From an uncultured Actinomycetes bacterium (GTDB lineage: Bacteria > Actinomycetota > Actinomycetes > Nanopelagicales > Nanopelagicaceae), in assembly GCA_903898855.1 (NCBI GenBank), contig CAIUHB010000215.1:1-5067 (forward strand): a stretch of DNA of 5,067 nt, written 5' to 3'. The notes beneath the pieces were generated by a model. The model was not told the DNA's origin. It was given only the letters and a program-made list of their open reading frames with translations, and did no database searches. Below, piece by piece: positions 4,999-5,067 of the stretch; the stretch's first letter is position 1; each line of letters opens with the position of its first letter. A program made the translations under genes and the position numbers.

Positions 4999-5067
4999 GT
5001 GACCGCTAATGAAGAGTTAAATTTCGACGCTCCTATAACTGAGTCAGGTTCAAAAGATAGCTATACA
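4999..5067 (+). CDS. parE: Start of a type II topoisomerase subunit B gene (ParE/GyrB-like), 3' end outside window
   Basis: A GTG-initiated frame of 23 codons runs open to the window edge, reading MTANEELNFDAPITESG and then SKDSYT. An acidic, poorly conserved N-terminal tail followed by a SYT/DYT motif is what precedes the conserved HLxVLEGLxAVRKRPGMYIG block in GyrB/ParE proteins. In actinobacteria a topoisomerase IV/gyrase B gene lies close to the principal sigma factor and the small DUF7455-like gene. The GHKL ATPase motifs all lie beyond the window, so the call rests on this short tail plus gene order. GTG is the first possible start after the in-frame TAG at 4981. The product would be the ATP-driven subunit that acts with ParC/GyrA in chromosome decatenation or supercoiling. 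Confidence 0.62.
   Translation, partial: MTANEELNFDAPITESGSKDSYT

Overview
The window looks like a chromosomal segment of a moderate-GC actinobacterium. The evidence is a principal sigma factor of the HrdB/SigA type with the typical actinobacterial C-terminus, a small CxxC/CAHH protein of the kind that sits beside the sigma gene in actinobacteria, and the probable first codons of a type II topoisomerase B subunit. The moderate base composition, the compact spacing and a large glycine-rich, Ig-repeat secreted protein would suit a small-genome aquatic lineage (Nanopelagicales or a low-GC Microbacteriaceae). That placement is inference; no phylogeny could be run.

Layout: (1) 1-514 +, the 3' part of the housekeeping sigma factor, cut by the window edge. 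(2) 523-711 +, a 62-residue CDGSH [2Fe-2S] protein starting 8 bases after the sigma stop and probably co-transcribed with it. (3) 767-4534 +, one very large gene (1255 residues) filling three quarters of the window. It encodes an exported protein with a signal peptide, a Cys pair, a poly-glycine domain, a putative-Ig domain, three copies of a two-domain supermodule, a second putative-Ig domain and a final Cys-bearing Ig-like domain. It has a good -10 box 6 bases before its ATG and no Shine-Dalgarno, so it is probably read from a leaderless mRNA. (4) 4520-4548, an imperfect hairpin with the stop codon in its loop, probably a terminator shared by converging genes. (5) 4566-4775 -, a 69-residue putative zinc-ribbon protein (DUF7455-like). 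(6) 4776-4998, a divergent control region with an inverted repeat, a 12-bp perfect palindrome and candidate promoters for both flanking genes. (7) 4999-5067 +, the first 23 codons of a gene starting with GTG, most likely topoisomerase IV/gyrase subunit B.

The sigma factor, small Cys-rich protein and topoisomerase B subunit are a conserved actinobacterial neighbourhood. The large surface or secreted protein gene appears to be inserted into it as a self-contained unit with its own promoter and terminator. I see no CRISPR, transposase, integrase, toxin-antitoxin pair, tRNA or rRNA. The most unusual item is the large modular protein, whose exact function cannot be read from the sequence.
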